In this document: in pieces, positions 1-7,283 of the stretch
Numbering within the stretch: the stretch's first letter is position 1
How the letters are laid out: every line of letters begins with the position of its first letter
From: SAR86 cluster bacterium
GTDB taxonomy: Bacteria; Pseudomonadota; Gammaproteobacteria; SAR86; D2472
Reading direction: 5' to 3'
DNA length: 7,826 nt
Assembly: GCA_029248485.1 (NCBI GenBank)
Contig: JAQWJG010000037.1
Location: forward strand, 1 to 7,826
The notes under the pieces: generated by a model
Seen by the model: the letters and a program-made list of their open reading frames with translations, nothing else
Database searches by the model: none
What the model was told of the DNA's origin: nothing
Program-made: the position numbers and the translations under genes

Positions 1-1
1 A

Positions 2-280
2 GAAATTATTGTCTACCTAGAAACTGCTTTAGACTTTTTTCCAAACTATCAGCATTTCATATCAAATATATCTCTCACTATCACAGGCAACAATGCTACT
101 GGAAAGGTAATGTGTTTCAATCCAATGCAAACTAAAGAAAATCAGGTTTTTTTTCTTGGTATTTGGTATCACGATACTTATATTAATATTGATGATAGGT
201 GGTTTATTTCTTCTAGAATTGAAGAAAGTTCATGGTCTCATAATGTTCCTGCTTCAGTGAATACTGAGCCTCAAAAATGA
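2..280 (+). CDS. SnoaL/NTF2-like domain protein, C-terminal part only
   Basis: An open frame enters from the left edge and gives 92 residues before a TGA. Its start lies outside the window. Visible segments are TGKVMCFNPM, then VFFLGIWYHDTYI, then DDRWFISSRIEESSWSHNVP. The strand pattern with W-Y-H-D, followed by a D-x-R/G-W-x-I-x-x-R-x-E segment, is what I know from the SnoaL-like (NTF2 fold, nuclear transport factor 2 family) proteins. These are cone-shaped alpha+beta folds used by small isomerases, hydratases and many uncharacterised proteins. The substrate cannot be read from this fragment. The stop overlaps the coaE start in an ATGA (277-280), so the two are probably cotranscribed and translationally coupled. 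The family call is from memory of the motif, not from a search. Confidence 0.7.
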   Translation, partial: EIIVYLETALDFFPNYQHFISNISLTITGNNATGKVMCFNPMQTKENQVFFLGIWYHDTYINIDDRWFISSRIEESSWSHNVPASVNTEPQK

Positions 281-873
281 TTATTGGAATGACGGGTGGA
301 ATTGGTTCAGGTAAATCTGCTGCAGGTAAGTTTTTTGAAACGCATGAGATTACAGTTATCGACGCAGATTCATTAGCTAAAAAAGCTTTAGATATAAATT
401 CCATTGGATTTAATCAAGCTGTAGATTTCTTCGGTCCCACCATACTTGATTCAGCTGGTCATGTTAATAGGGAGCAATTAAGAGCAACAGTTTTTAATGA
501 CTCAGAAAAGAAAGCCAAGCTTGAATCTATTGTTCACCCTATTGTTCGAGACTTAATGTTTACAAACATCTCAAATTCTACTTCACCTTATTCTATTGTC
601 ATGGTTCCTTTGATTTATGAATCTCAAAGTATGAGCTCTTATGACCGAATTTTAGTCGTTGATTGTGACGAGTCCCTTCAATTACAAAGGGCATCTGCAA
701 GAGATGGCAGTTCTCTTGATTTGATTAACAAAATTATAAATGCACAATGCACCCGTGCGGAGCGACTAAGCATAGCTAATGATGTTCTTCCCAATAATAA
801 TTCTTTAGATTTGCTGGAATCTAAGGTTGCTAATCTTCATAAATTTTATTTAGGAATCTGTAATCATGATTAA
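277..873 (+). CDS. coaE: dephospho-CoA kinase
   Basis: This cytoplasmic enzyme phosphorylates the 3' hydroxyl of the ribose of dephospho-CoA with ATP, the last step of coenzyme A synthesis. The 198 residues match the usual length of about 200. The P-loop TGGIGSGKS is at residues 6-14, the DAD that follows the first strand is at 29-31, VNREQLRATVF is near 62-72, the HP pair near 87-88, and VPLIYES is near 109-115. The lid region carries the arginine of QLQRASARD and the QCTRAERLSIANDV segment that aligns with the family's Q-x-x-R-E-E-R-x-x-x-A-D-D-V. The start is fixed by the P-loop lying at its normal distance from the N-terminus. It overlaps the upstream stop by ATGA and has no clear Shine-Dalgarno. 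In E. coli coaE is followed by zapD and yacG; here yacG follows at once. Confidence 0.97.
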   Translation: MIIGMTGGIGSGKSAAGKFFETHEITVIDADSLAKKALDINSIGFNQAVDFFGPTILDSAGHVNREQLRATVFNDSEKKAKLESIVHPIVRDLMFTNISNSTSPYSIVMVPLIYESQSMSSYDRILVVDCDESLQLQRASARDGSSLDLINKIINAQCTRAERLSIANDVLPNNNSLDLLESKVANLHKFYLGICNHD

Positions 874-1033
874 AGAATGTCCACAATGCAAAGCATCTGC
901 TGATTTAACTAAAAAAAATAAATTTAGACCTTTTTGCTGTGAAAGGTGCAAATTAGTTGATTTGGGGATCTGGGCAAATGAAGAAAAGTTAATTAGTCGA
1001 CCAATTGAATCAGAAGATTTTTATGATGACTAA
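866..1033 (+). CDS. yacG: YacG, small zinc-binding DNA gyrase inhibitor
   Basis: This 55-residue protein is missed by long-ORF scans. The residues are a clean match to YacG: CPQC at 5-8, FRPFC at 20-24, then ERCKLVDLGIWANEEK at 26-41, and an acidic C-terminal tail ending ESEDFYDD. Cysteines 5, 8, 24 and 28 form the C-x2-C...C-x3-C zinc site. E. coli YacG binds GyrB and inhibits DNA gyrase; that role is inherited here by homology only. The ATG lies inside the last codons of coaE (8-base overlap), with a TAGGAA at 851-856 that could act as a ribosome binding site. The gene ends 16 bases before the convergent secA stop. Confidence 0.93.
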   Translation: MIKECPQCKASADLTKKNKFRPFCCERCKLVDLGIWANEEKLISRPIESEDFYDD

Positions 1034-1049
1034 TTCTTGAACAAAACTT

Positions 1050-3716
1050 CTAGGCACTGCCATGACATTGCTTAAATTTCTTACCTGATCCGCAGTGACA
1101 TGGATCATTTCTACCGAGCTTTGGCTCATCTCTAGTAATAGGTTCAGGGTTAGATTTTTGAACATTCTCATCGCCCATCGCTTGTTCTGGTTTTGCTTGC
1201 TGCAATTGCATTTGTTTATTTTTTTGGGCATCAAGCGATCTTTGTTCTAATTCTTGTATCTCTTCTTCGCTGGCTATCTCCAATCTGAAAAGAATTTTGA
1301 TGGCTTCAGTGTTAATTGTATTCAGCATGGTTTCAAACATTTCAAAGGCTTCACGCTTATATTCATTTTTTGGATTTTTTTGTGCATAAGCTCTCAGCCC
1401 AACACTTTGCCTAAGATGATCCATTTCAGCTAAATGATCTTTCCAGTGAACATCAAGGATTTGTAACATTACCTGCTTTTCAAGTTGAGCGAGATTATCT
1501 CCAATTTTTAGGTATTTTTCTTCATATTTTTTTACTGCACTATCCGCAATCAGACTTGAAATTGTTACAGGAGTTAATTTTTTATCATTCTTAACTTTTA
1601 TCGAAATATTTTCTTCAATGAAGTAATGATCCAAGAGAAACTTATCTAATTCTTCAAGTCTCCACTGACTTTCAACGGAATCCAAGGGCACAAAATCGTT
1701 AGAAACGGCATGCATTTCATCGTTAATTAATTCATTTATTGCTTCAGAAATATTATCTTCATTGAGAAGCTGATTTCTTAATGAATAAATTGCCTGCCTT
1801 TGATCATTTGCAACATCATCATATTCCAATAGGTTTTTCCTAATATCAAAATTTCTACTCTCTATTCTTTTTTGTGCATTTTCTATACCACGAGAAAGCA
1901 TCTTATGTTCAATATGGTCATCCCCCATTCCGATTCTTTCAAATAGACTTCTTCGACTATCAGATATAAATAATCTTAGTAAGTCGTCTTCTAAAGATAA
2001 GAAAAACTTTGAATAACCAGGGTCTCCTTGTCTGCCTGATCGACCTCTTAGTTGATTATCAATTCTGCGAGATTCATGTCTCTCAGTTCCAAGAATATGC
2101 AGACCACCAGCATCCAGGACTATCTGATGTCTTTTTTCCCACTCACCATCACCTATATTCTCTTTACCCCCCAACACAATATCTGTACCTCTTCCGGCCA
2201 TATTTGTAGCTATCGTAACTACACCGGGGCGCCCAGCATTTGCAATAACTTCTGCCTCTTTTTCATGTTGTTTTGCATTAAGAACTTGATGAGAAATATT
2301 TTTTTGATTCAGCAGAGCAGAAACTCTTTCTGATGACTCTACTGAGGCTGTACCAACTAAAATTGGAGCATCTTTTTTACGCAAGACTTCTATTTCTTCA
2401 ATTAAGGCTTTAAATTTTGCATCTTGAGTAAGAAAAACTAAATCATCATTATCTTCTCTAGCCATTGGTTTATTCGTTGGAATAATCGAAACATTCAAGC
2501 CATATATTTCTGCAAACTCAGCCGCTTCTGTATCAGCAGTACCTGTCATACCAGAAAGTTGATTAAACAGCCTAAAGAAGTTTTGGTAAGTGGTGGATGC
2601 AAGGGTTTGAGATTCTCTTTGGATAGGTGTATTTTCTTTGCATTCGAGAGCTTGATGAATGCCTTCACTCATTCTTCTGCCAGGCATCGTTCTTCCAGTA
2701 TGCTCATCAATCAATAGAACTTCTTGACCTCTTACCAAGTAATGGATATTTTTTTTAAATAAAAACGCAGCTTTTAAAGTTGCATTTACATAACGCATAA
2801 TCTTTAAATTACTTACTGAATAGAGGCTATCTTCTGATTGAAGCAAACCTAGCTCTTCAAGATGTCTTTCAACCACCATGTACCCATCATCAGTCAGTTC
2901 GATGGACCTGTTTTTTTCATCAATAATGTAGTGACCTTTTTCATCATCAAGCAGGGGCTCATCTTCAGTGCCTTCTCTAAATTGCTCTTTCAAATTGGGT
3001 ATAATTTTTTTAATTTGCACGTAATAGTCTGCGCTTTCATTTGAAGGGCCAGAGATTATTAAAGGTGTTCTAGCTTCATCAATGAGGATCGAATCCACCT
3101 CATCGACAATTGCAAAATCTAATGAGCATTGGACTTTATCTTCAGCACGAAGAGCCATATTATCTCTCAAGTAATCAAAGCCCAGTTCCCCATTAGTGGC
3201 ATAGATAACATCGCATTGATAAGCTAATTTTTTTTCTTCGAATGATTGATTTGAATAGATTACTCCAACGGTTAACCCAAGCCCCTCATAAATAGGTCTC
3301 ATCCAATCAGCATCTCTTTGGGCAAGATAGTCATTCACTGTAACCAGTATTACTTTGTTGCCATTCACTGCGTTTAGGTAGGCGGGCAGGGTGGCAACTA
3401 AAGTTTTCCCTTCCCCAGTTTTCATTTCAGCAATGTTACCCTCTGAAAGAGCTATTCCTCCGAGCATTTGAGAATCAAAGTGTCTTAAGCCAGTTGCTCT
3501 GATACTTGCTTCACGGGTTGCAGCAAAAGTGTGAGCCAATAAATTAAAGTTTAAATCTTTTGAAGATTCCTTTAATTTATCCCTTAGGTTAGCTAACTCA
3601 CTATCACTCAGTTTTTGGTAATTTGGTTCAAGGTCATTGATTTCGTCTACAGATATCTGCATGCGCTTCAATGAACGTTGATTGCTGCTTCCAAATATTT
3701 TGGTTAAAAATGACAT
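1050..3716 (-). CDS. secA: SecA, preprotein translocase ATPase
   Basis: SecA is the motor that pushes unfolded preproteins through SecYEG across the inner membrane using ATP. At 888 residues it is close to the 901 of E. coli SecA. Motifs in order are Walker A MKTGEGKT (98-105), Walker B IVDEVD with LIDEARTP (203-218), SGMTGTA (388-394), [12 protein letters not shown] (502-513) and the arginine-finger region ending [12 protein letters not shown] (556-567). The scaffold and wing region includes DVHWKDHL (755-762). A low-complexity Gln/Lys-rich linker (about 820-865) leads to the C-terminal zinc-binding SEC-C motif with C873, C875, C884 and H885. The protein appears complete and functional. It follows lpxC by 38 bases with no secM-like leader peptide ORF in between, so SecM-type arrest control is not expected. 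A TATAAT lies just upstream. No Shine-Dalgarno is visible. Confidence 0.99.
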   Translation of the reverse strand: MSFLTKIFGSSNQRSLKRMQISVDEINDLEPNYQKLSDSELANLRDKLKESSKDLNFNLLAHTFAATREASIRATGLRHFDSQMLGGIALSEGNIAEMKTGEGKTLVATLPAYLNAVNGNKVILVTVNDYLAQRDADWMRPIYEGLGLTVGVIYSNQSFEEKKLAYQCDVIYATNGELGFDYLRDNMALRAEDKVQCSLDFAIVDEVDSILIDEARTPLIISGPSNESADYYVQIKKIIPNLKEQFREGTEDEPLLDDEKGHYIIDEKNRSIELTDDGYMVVERHLEELGLLQSEDSLYSVSNLKIMRYVNATLKAAFLFKKNIHYLVRGQEVLLIDEHTGRTMPGRRMSEGIHQALECKENTPIQRESQTLASTTYQNFFRLFNQLSGMTGTADTEAAEFAEIYGLNVSIIPTNKPMAREDNDDLVFLTQDAKFKALIEEIEVLRKKDAPILVGTASVESSERVSALLNQKNISHQVLNAKQHEKEAEVIANAGRPGVVTIATNMAGRGTDIVLGGKENIGDGEWEKRHQIVLDAGGLHILGTERHESRRIDNQLRGRSGRQGDPGYSKFFLSLEDDLLRLFISDSRRSLFERIGMGDDHIEHKMLSRGIENAQKRIESRNFDIRKNLLEYDDVANDQRQAIYSLRNQLLNEDNISEAINELINDEMHAVSNDFVPLDSVESQWRLEELDKFLLDHYFIEENISIKVKNDKKLTPVTISSLIADSAVKKYEEKYLKIGDNLAQLEKQVMLQILDVHWKDHLAEMDHLRQSVGLRAYAQKNPKNEYKREAFEMFETMLNTINTEAIKILFRLEIASEEEIQELEQRSLDAQKNKQMQLQQAKPEQAMGDENVQKSNPEPITRDEPKLGRNDPCHCGSGKKFKQCHGSA

Positions 3717-3733
3717 GAGTTTAATTTTTTAAA

Positions 3734-3739
3734 ATTATA
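3734..3739 (-). promoter_or_regulatory. candidate -10 element for secA
   Basis: On the - strand the lpxC-secA gap reads AACAATATAATTTT, which contains a perfect TATAAT. It would place a transcript start about 10 bases before the secA ATG. No good -35 hexamer lies 16 to 18 bases upstream, and the surrounding A+T richness makes a chance match likely. It would allow secA to be transcribed apart from lpxC. Confidence 0.3.
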
Positions 3740-3754
3740 TTGTTCTATTCAGGG

Positions 3755-4672
3755 CTATATTGCATCACCAAATGGAGCTCTTGCATATGATATGGGGGCA
3801 ATTGATGAATCTTCAAATGTGACTACTTCCCATGCATCCTCAGATGCCAATATTTTTCTTAATAACTCATTATTAAGAGAGTGACCAGATTTATAACCTG
3901 AAAACTGACCAATAAGATTATGTCCAAGCAGGTATAAATCACCAATTGCATCGAGCATTTTATGTTTTACAAATTCATCATCAAATCTAAGGCCTTCTTC
4001 ATTAAGAATACCATCTTCTCCAAGAACAATTGCATTATCAGCACTCGCCCCTAGTGCCAATCCTTGAGATTGAAGAGCATCCTTATCTTTCACTGATCCA
4101 AAAGTTCTCGCCCTGCAAACCTCTTTTACAAAGGAAGTAGAGGAAAAATCGATTGATGATTTTTGAGCATGCTTTTTTATGGTTGCATCATCAAAGTCAA
4201 TCTCAAATGAGACTTTAAAACCGTCAAACGGTTTAATGGCTGCATATGTATCTCCGCGTTCAACCCTAACCTCTTTTTTTACTTTAATAAATTTTTTTAA
4301 TTTTTCTTGTATCTCTAATCCAGCTGATTGAATCAAAAACACAAAAGGGCTTGCGCTACCATCCATAATTGGAATTTCAGGGCCATCAACTTTAATTATA
4401 CAGTTATCGATCCCTAAGCCTGCAATTGCAGACAATAGGTGTTCGATAGTCCCGATTTTATATCCTTCTTTAAAAAGAGCTGTTGAAAGAGTAGTATCTC
4501 CAACATATTCAAATATAGCTGGAATGCTTATTTCAGGATCTAAGTCTGTTCTTATAAAAGTTATACCAGCATCAATGGGAGCAGGCAAAAGCTCCAAAGT
4601 CATATCTTTGCCGCTGTGAAGACCTACACCTACAGCTTTGATAGGATTTTTTATGGTTCTTTGGTTAAGCAT
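3755..4672 (-). CDS. lpxC: LpxC, UDP-3-O-acyl-N-acetylglucosamine deacetylase
   Basis: LpxC is a cytoplasmic zinc amidase that removes the acetyl group from UDP-3-O-acyl-GlcNAc, the committed step of lipid A synthesis. Its presence shows a Gram-negative cell with LPS. The 305 residues equal the E. coli length. The N-terminal segment [19 protein letters not shown], the metal-site segment TIEHLLSA (E77, H78), [14 protein letters not shown] (97-110), RARTFG (187-192), and [14 protein letters not shown] (237-250) are all present. By alignment with E. coli the zinc ligands are H78, H237 and D241, and the catalytic pair is E77 and H264 (in YKSGHSLNN). The gap from the rebuilt rlmB end is 47 bases and shows no Shine-Dalgarno. 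A weak TTACAA-N16-TATCTT at 4685-4712 could be its own promoter. The family's usual upstream neighbour, ftsZ, is not here. Confidence 0.99.
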   Translation of the reverse strand: MLNQRTIKNPIKAVGVGLHSGKDMTLELLPAPIDAGITFIRTDLDPEISIPAIFEYVGDTTLSTALFKEGYKIGTIEHLLSAIAGLGIDNCIIKVDGPEIPIMDGSASPFVFLIQSAGLEIQEKLKKFIKVKKEVRVERGDTYAAIKPFDGFKVSFEIDFDDATIKKHAQKSSIDFSSTSFVKEVCRARTFGSVKDKDALQSQGLALGASADNAIVLGEDGILNEEGLRFDDEFVKHKMLDAIGDLYLLGHNLIGQFSGYKSGHSLNNELLRKILASEDAWEVVTFEDSSIAPISYARAPFGDAI

Positions 4673-4719
4673 TAAATTGATTCAAAGATAGTATTAAGTT
4701 CGGTTATTGTAAATGAATT

Positions 4720-4833
4720 TTATGCTAACTTCTGCCTAGCTATCTCAAAAAGTACCACCCCTGTAGCAACAGAAACATTCAAGCTATTGAGCGTCTTATT
4801 CTTTGATAAAGTGCATACCTGAGAGCATGTTTC
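4720..4833 (-). pseudogene. rlmB: 3' remainder of rlmB beyond an in-frame TGA
   Basis: After the TGA at 4834-4836 the same frame runs on for 37 codons to a TAA at 4720-4722. The tail begins ETCSQVC and ends SLNVSVATGVVLFE-IARQKLA, which is the classic third motif of SPOUT/TrmH methyltransferases and the normal C-terminus of RlmB. Counting the TGA as one codon, the rebuilt protein is 241 residues, against 243 in E. coli. Between the TGA and SLNVS the spacing equals that of E. coli RlmB, and the TGA sits where E. coli has an arginine. The normally conserved I-P-M of the loop reads L-S-K here, hinting at relaxed constraint. Without this piece the AdoMet-binding knot cannot form. Confidence 0.88.
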
Positions 4834-5445
4834 TCAAGTTTTTTCTCTCATGCCGTCTTCTTCAGAGCCCATAATCACAAGAATAGGTTTATTTAGATTT
4901 AAATCAGTATGCATTGCATCTGCGTGTTCACTTGTTCCCAAGATAAGATAGCCTAGTTTTTCAAAGTGCTTCAAGCAATTAATTAAGTTTGTTACCGTAA
5001 ATATCTGAATCGATTCCGTGCCACCTGCAGAAACTTGCCTAACCAATGGGGTGATGGGAGAGCAATGATGTTTATTAATAATTACTCCGGCAACATTACT
5101 AGCTGCGCCAGATCTAATGCATGCACCAAGGTTTCTAGGATCAATTACATTATCTATGACCAAAAACGTAGGGTTATCATGTTGAATGTTTTCCTCATAT
5201 TTTTTTAGATCACTTAGGCCCAGGTTAACCTCATTTTTAAGAATAGCCTCAGGGTGCTGGCTTAGGCTTTTTTTTCTTTCTACTGAAACGGAAAGTTTTT
5301 CAGCCATTGAAATAAGGCTAAGAGCTCTATCATCATCTCGATTCGCTGGGACAAAGATTTTTTTTATATTCTCAGGGGAAAGCTTTAAGAGCATTTCTAT
5401 ACTATGAAAGCCCACTCGAAGATTTGTAGAATTATTTTTTTCCAT
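4834..5445 (-). CDS. rlmB: 23S rRNA 2'-O-ribose methyltransferase RlmB, interrupted by a stop
   Basis: RlmB methylates the ribose of G2251 in 23S rRNA using S-adenosylmethionine. This open part has 203 residues. Residues 8-80 resemble the L30e-like RNA-binding domain (NLRVGFHSIEMLL at 8-20). Then comes the SPOUT catalytic domain with motif 1 DPRNLGACIRSGAASNVAGV (102-121), PLVRQVSAGGTES (133-145), and motif 2 ILVIMGSEEDGMR (188-200). Translation stops at TGA directly after EKT, before motif 3, which remains in frame downstream. As a 203-residue product it should be inactive. The ATG lies inside the 3' end of rnr (14-base overlap), so the two genes are a coupled pair, an rnr-rlmB order also found in E. 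coli. The family call is sure up to subfamily level; a TrmH-family relative such as TrmB/YfiP-like is less likely. Confidence 0.9.
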   Translation of the reverse strand: MEKNNSTNLRVGFHSIEMLLKLSPENIKKIFVPANRDDDRALSLISMAEKLSVSVERKKSLSQHPEAILKNEVNLGLSDLKKYEENIQHDNPTFLVIDNVIDPRNLGACIRSGAASNVAGVIINKHHCSPITPLVRQVSAGGTESIQIFTVTNLINCLKHFEKLGYLILGTSEHADAMHTDLNLNKPILVIMGSEEDGMREKT

Positions 5446-6910
5446 TTGAAATCACTAGATTAATCTTTCGTTCAAGCGGAAAGATAGCGGTAATTTTAAC
5501 CTTAATTTTCTGTCCAAGTTTATAAATTCCCCCTCTCCTTCGTCCTTTAAGAGCGCCTCGATCTTGTAGATATTGATATCGGTCATCCGGCAAATCAGAG
5601 ACGTGCAATAATCCAGATATAAAGTAACTCTCTAAATTTATAAATAAACCAAAATCAGTCACTCCGGTTATTACACCATTCATAGAGACGCCAATTTTAT
5701 TTTTTAAGTAAGAGCAAATTAAGACTTGTTCAACTTGTCTAGATGCCTTTTCTGCACGCCTTTCAAGCATTGAAGAATTTTCACATTCATCTTGAAGCTC
5801 GTTTTGTCTCATATTGGGTTTTTTATGAGCAAGGGAAGCATTGATTAGTCGATGAACCAATAAGTCAGGATATCTTCTAATAGGAGAAGTAAAATGAGAG
5901 TATTGTTTGAGCTGCAACCCAAAATGACCGAGGTTATTCGTCGAATACTCTGCTCTTGCAAGAGTTTGAAGAACTAGAATCTGACCTGTGTCATCTTTCT
6001 TCTCGTGGGCCTCTCTAAGACAGCTATTAATCACTTCTAACGGCGATGATTTTTTTGCAATCTGTGCTGGAACTTTAAAATGCTTTTTTAATGTTTCAAG
6101 CTTACTTGGGTCTGGATCTTCATGAATTCTATAGACCCCTAAATCTAAGCGATCATGCATAAACTCAGCAGCTGATTCATTTGCAAGCAGCATCGATTCT
6201 TCAACAAGCTTATGCGCAAAAAGATTTCTCTTAACAACTATGTTATTTACTTCTTTATTTTTATTTAACTCAAGGATTGCTTCAGTTGGATTGATTTCTA
6301 GTGCTTTCCTTTGATTACGAAGTTTTAACCTTAGATTGGTAAGATCAAAAAGATGCTTTATTGATTCACGAACTATTGATTGTTTAATGGTTGATGATTT
6401 TTTAAAGTGTTTTTCGACTTGGTTATAAGTAAGTCTAGCTTTGGAGTTTATTAAACCGCTATAAAACTTATATTTTTTTCTTGTACCATCAAGATCAATA
6501 GACATTTCACATATCATTGAGCACCTATCCTCATTAGGTCTCAGCGAGCATATTCCATTTGATAGATTTTCTGGAAGCATTGGGATGACCGTCTCTGGAA
6601 AGTAGATGGAGGTACCTCTTTTTTTTGCTTCTTTATCAAGCTTTGAATTAGCCTCAACATAAAAAGAAACATCTGCAATAGCTACATACAATCTATAACC
6701 GCTTGTATTTTTAACGCAATAAATTGCATCATCAAAATCCTTAGCATCTTCACCATCAATAGTTACAAAAGGGAGCTTTCTTAAATCTTTTCTGTATTTT
6801 GCAGTTTTTTTCTTTTGAGCTACATGCTCCGCTTCACTTAAGAGAGCTGAGCTCCACTCTGATGGAAGCTCATGTGTTGAGATGGCGTCTTGGATTGCTT
6901 CTTTGTACAT
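5432..6910 (-). CDS. rnr: RNase R-like 3'-5' exoribonuclease lacking the N-terminal domains
   Basis: This is a processive, Mg-dependent 3'-5' exoribonuclease of the RNB (RNase II/R) family, which degrades structured RNA. It has 492 residues, against about 813 in E. coli RNase R. The first residues (ISTHELPSEW, 10-19) align with the THEIP linker just after the second cold-shock domain. The RNB domain follows: TIDGEDAKDFDDAIYC (50-65) with the four metal-binding aspartates D52, D58, D60 and D61, then RGTSIYFPETVIPMLPENLS (98-117), GVYRIHEDPDP (258-268) and YSHFTSPIRRYPDLLVHR (337-354). A C-terminal S1 RNA-binding domain spans about 407-487, and the lysine-rich tail is almost absent. The HTH and both cold-shock domains are missing. 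An in-frame stop lies at 6947-6949 with no ATG between it and 6910, so no longer start exists. No Shine-Dalgarno is seen. The gene overlaps rlmB by 14 bases. Confidence 0.95.
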   Translation of the reverse strand: MYKEAIQDAISTHELPSEWSSALLSEAEHVAQKKKTAKYRKDLRKLPFVTIDGEDAKDFDDAIYCVKNTSGYRLYVAIADVSFYVEANSKLDKEAKKRGTSIYFPETVIPMLPENLSNGICSLRPNEDRCSMICEMSIDLDGTRKKYKFYSGLINSKARLTYNQVEKHFKKSSTIKQSIVRESIKHLFDLTNLRLKLRNQRKALEINPTEAILELNKNKEVNNIVVKRNLFAHKLVEESMLLANESAAEFMHDRLDLGVYRIHEDPDPSKLETLKKHFKVPAQIAKKSSPLEVINSCLREAHEKKDDTGQILVLQTLARAEYSTNNLGHFGLQLKQYSHFTSPIRRYPDLLVHRLINASLAHKKPNMRQNELQDECENSSMLERRAEKASRQVEQVLICSYLKNKIGVSMNGVITGVTDFGLFINLESYFISGLLHVSDLPDDRYQYLQDRGALKGRRRGGIYKLGQKIKVKITAIFPLERKINLVISNGKK

Positions 6911-6959
6911 TCTATTTTGCAGCAGTTGTAATTTTAATGTGATGCTTTAATATCAGCTT
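6911..6959. promoter_or_regulatory. divergent control region between rnr and the small CxxC protein gene
   Basis: These 49 bases separate two divergent start codons and must hold or border both promoters. On the + strand TTGTAA (6926-6931), 16 bases, then TAATAT (6948-6953) is a weak sigma70-like match that would put the transcript start almost on the ATG at 6960. On the - strand TTGAGC (complement of 6971-6976), 18 bases, then TATTAA (complement of 6947-6952) is a similar match for rnr, and its -35 would lie inside the neighbouring gene. The two candidate -10 boxes overlap, so polymerases would compete. I looked for a Zur-type TGTTATA inverted repeat and did not see one. Confidence 0.4.
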
Positions 6960-7244
6960 ATGGATTTAGGGCTCAAAAGAAAAACTATCTCATTCATTGG
7001 GTTATTTTTCCTTGCAAGTATATCACTGCATTCATTTGCACACATTGATGAAACTCCATTAACGGAGAGACCTCAATTAGAATGCCAAACTTGTCTCAAC
7101 GAAGTATCTTCAGACTTAGAAGTTTTTGTTTTTCTTCCTAGTGAAATTTTTCCACAAATTGTAGATCAGGAGTCCCCCCAAGATTTCTCTCTACAAGTAA
7201 ATAAACCTTTTCACTCACAAGCACCTCCAAAAATTAATATTTAA
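6960..7244 (+). CDS. small secreted protein with CxxC, next to a metal-type TonB receptor
   Basis: This is a 94-residue protein with a clear Sec signal peptide: basic KRK at 6-8, a hydrophobic core ISFIGLFFLASISL (10-23), and likely cleavage after SFA at residue 27. The mature part is about 67 residues, starts HIDE, carries CQTC at 42-45, and ends near F84-H-S-Q-A-P-P-K-I-N-I. Histidine, acidic residues and a C-x-x-C in a short periplasmic protein could bind a metal such as zinc or copper. I recall similar small proteins, often ending in A-P-P, beside metal-linked TonB receptors, but I cannot name a family with confidence. The receptor gene follows after 39 bases, so they are probably one operon. 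No ribosome binding site is obvious. Confidence 0.75.
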   Translation: MDLGLKRKTISFIGLFFLASISLHSFAHIDETPLTERPQLECQTCLNEVSSDLEVFVFLPSEIFPQIVDQESPQDFSLQVNKPFHSQAPPKINI

Positions 7245-7272
7245 ATCTTTTTAAATTTTAATTTTTCTTTTC

Positions 7273-7278
7273 AGGAGG
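7273..7278 (+). promoter_or_regulatory. strong Shine-Dalgarno of the TonB-dependent receptor
   Basis: AGGAGG lies five bases before the ATG at 7284, an almost ideal ribosome binding site. No other gene start in this window has one as good. It fixes the receptor start and suggests efficient translation. Confidence 0.9.
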
Positions 7279-7283
7279 TTTTT

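Noticed and set aside
213..404. - strand open frame of 63 codons over the coaE start
   Set aside because: It is antisense to the coaE P-loop coding region, where conservation is fully explained by coaE.
1034..1049. Bidirectional terminator between yacG and secA
   Set aside because: The gap is only 16 bases and I could not find a GC stem with a T run.
1010..1234. - strand open frame of 74 codons overlapping the secA end
   Set aside because: It is an alternate frame within the secA linker and zinc-motif coding sequence and has no independent support.
2009..2333. Two + strand open frames of 66 and 93 codons inside secA
   Set aside because: They are antisense to conserved SecA motor motifs, have no known domain, and their sequence follows from the complementary strand.
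4834..4836. TGA recoded as an amino acid (alternative genetic code or selenocysteine)
   Set aside because: The SnoaL-like gene ends naturally at a TGA overlapping the coaE start, no other gene here has an internal TGA, the aligned family residue is arginine, and I see no SECIS-like hairpin after the codon.
4834..4842. Programmed frameshift at the A6-C run just before the rlmB TGA
   Set aside because: The run (GAAAAAACT) looks slippery, but its frame is not the X-XXY-YYZ register. A -1 shift ends at a TAA after about a dozen codons and a +1 shift ends at a TGA before the tail. The conserved tail is already in frame with the TGA, so a shift does not explain it.
5186..5407. + strand open frame of 73 codons
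   Set aside because: It lies wholly antisense to the RlmB N-terminal domain and has a low-information Phe/Ser/Arg-rich sequence typical of a shadow frame.
6911..6959. Zur box controlling the receptor operon
   Set aside because: A zinc role would predict a TGTTATA-type inverted repeat, but no convincing palindrome of that form is present before the small protein gene or the receptor.
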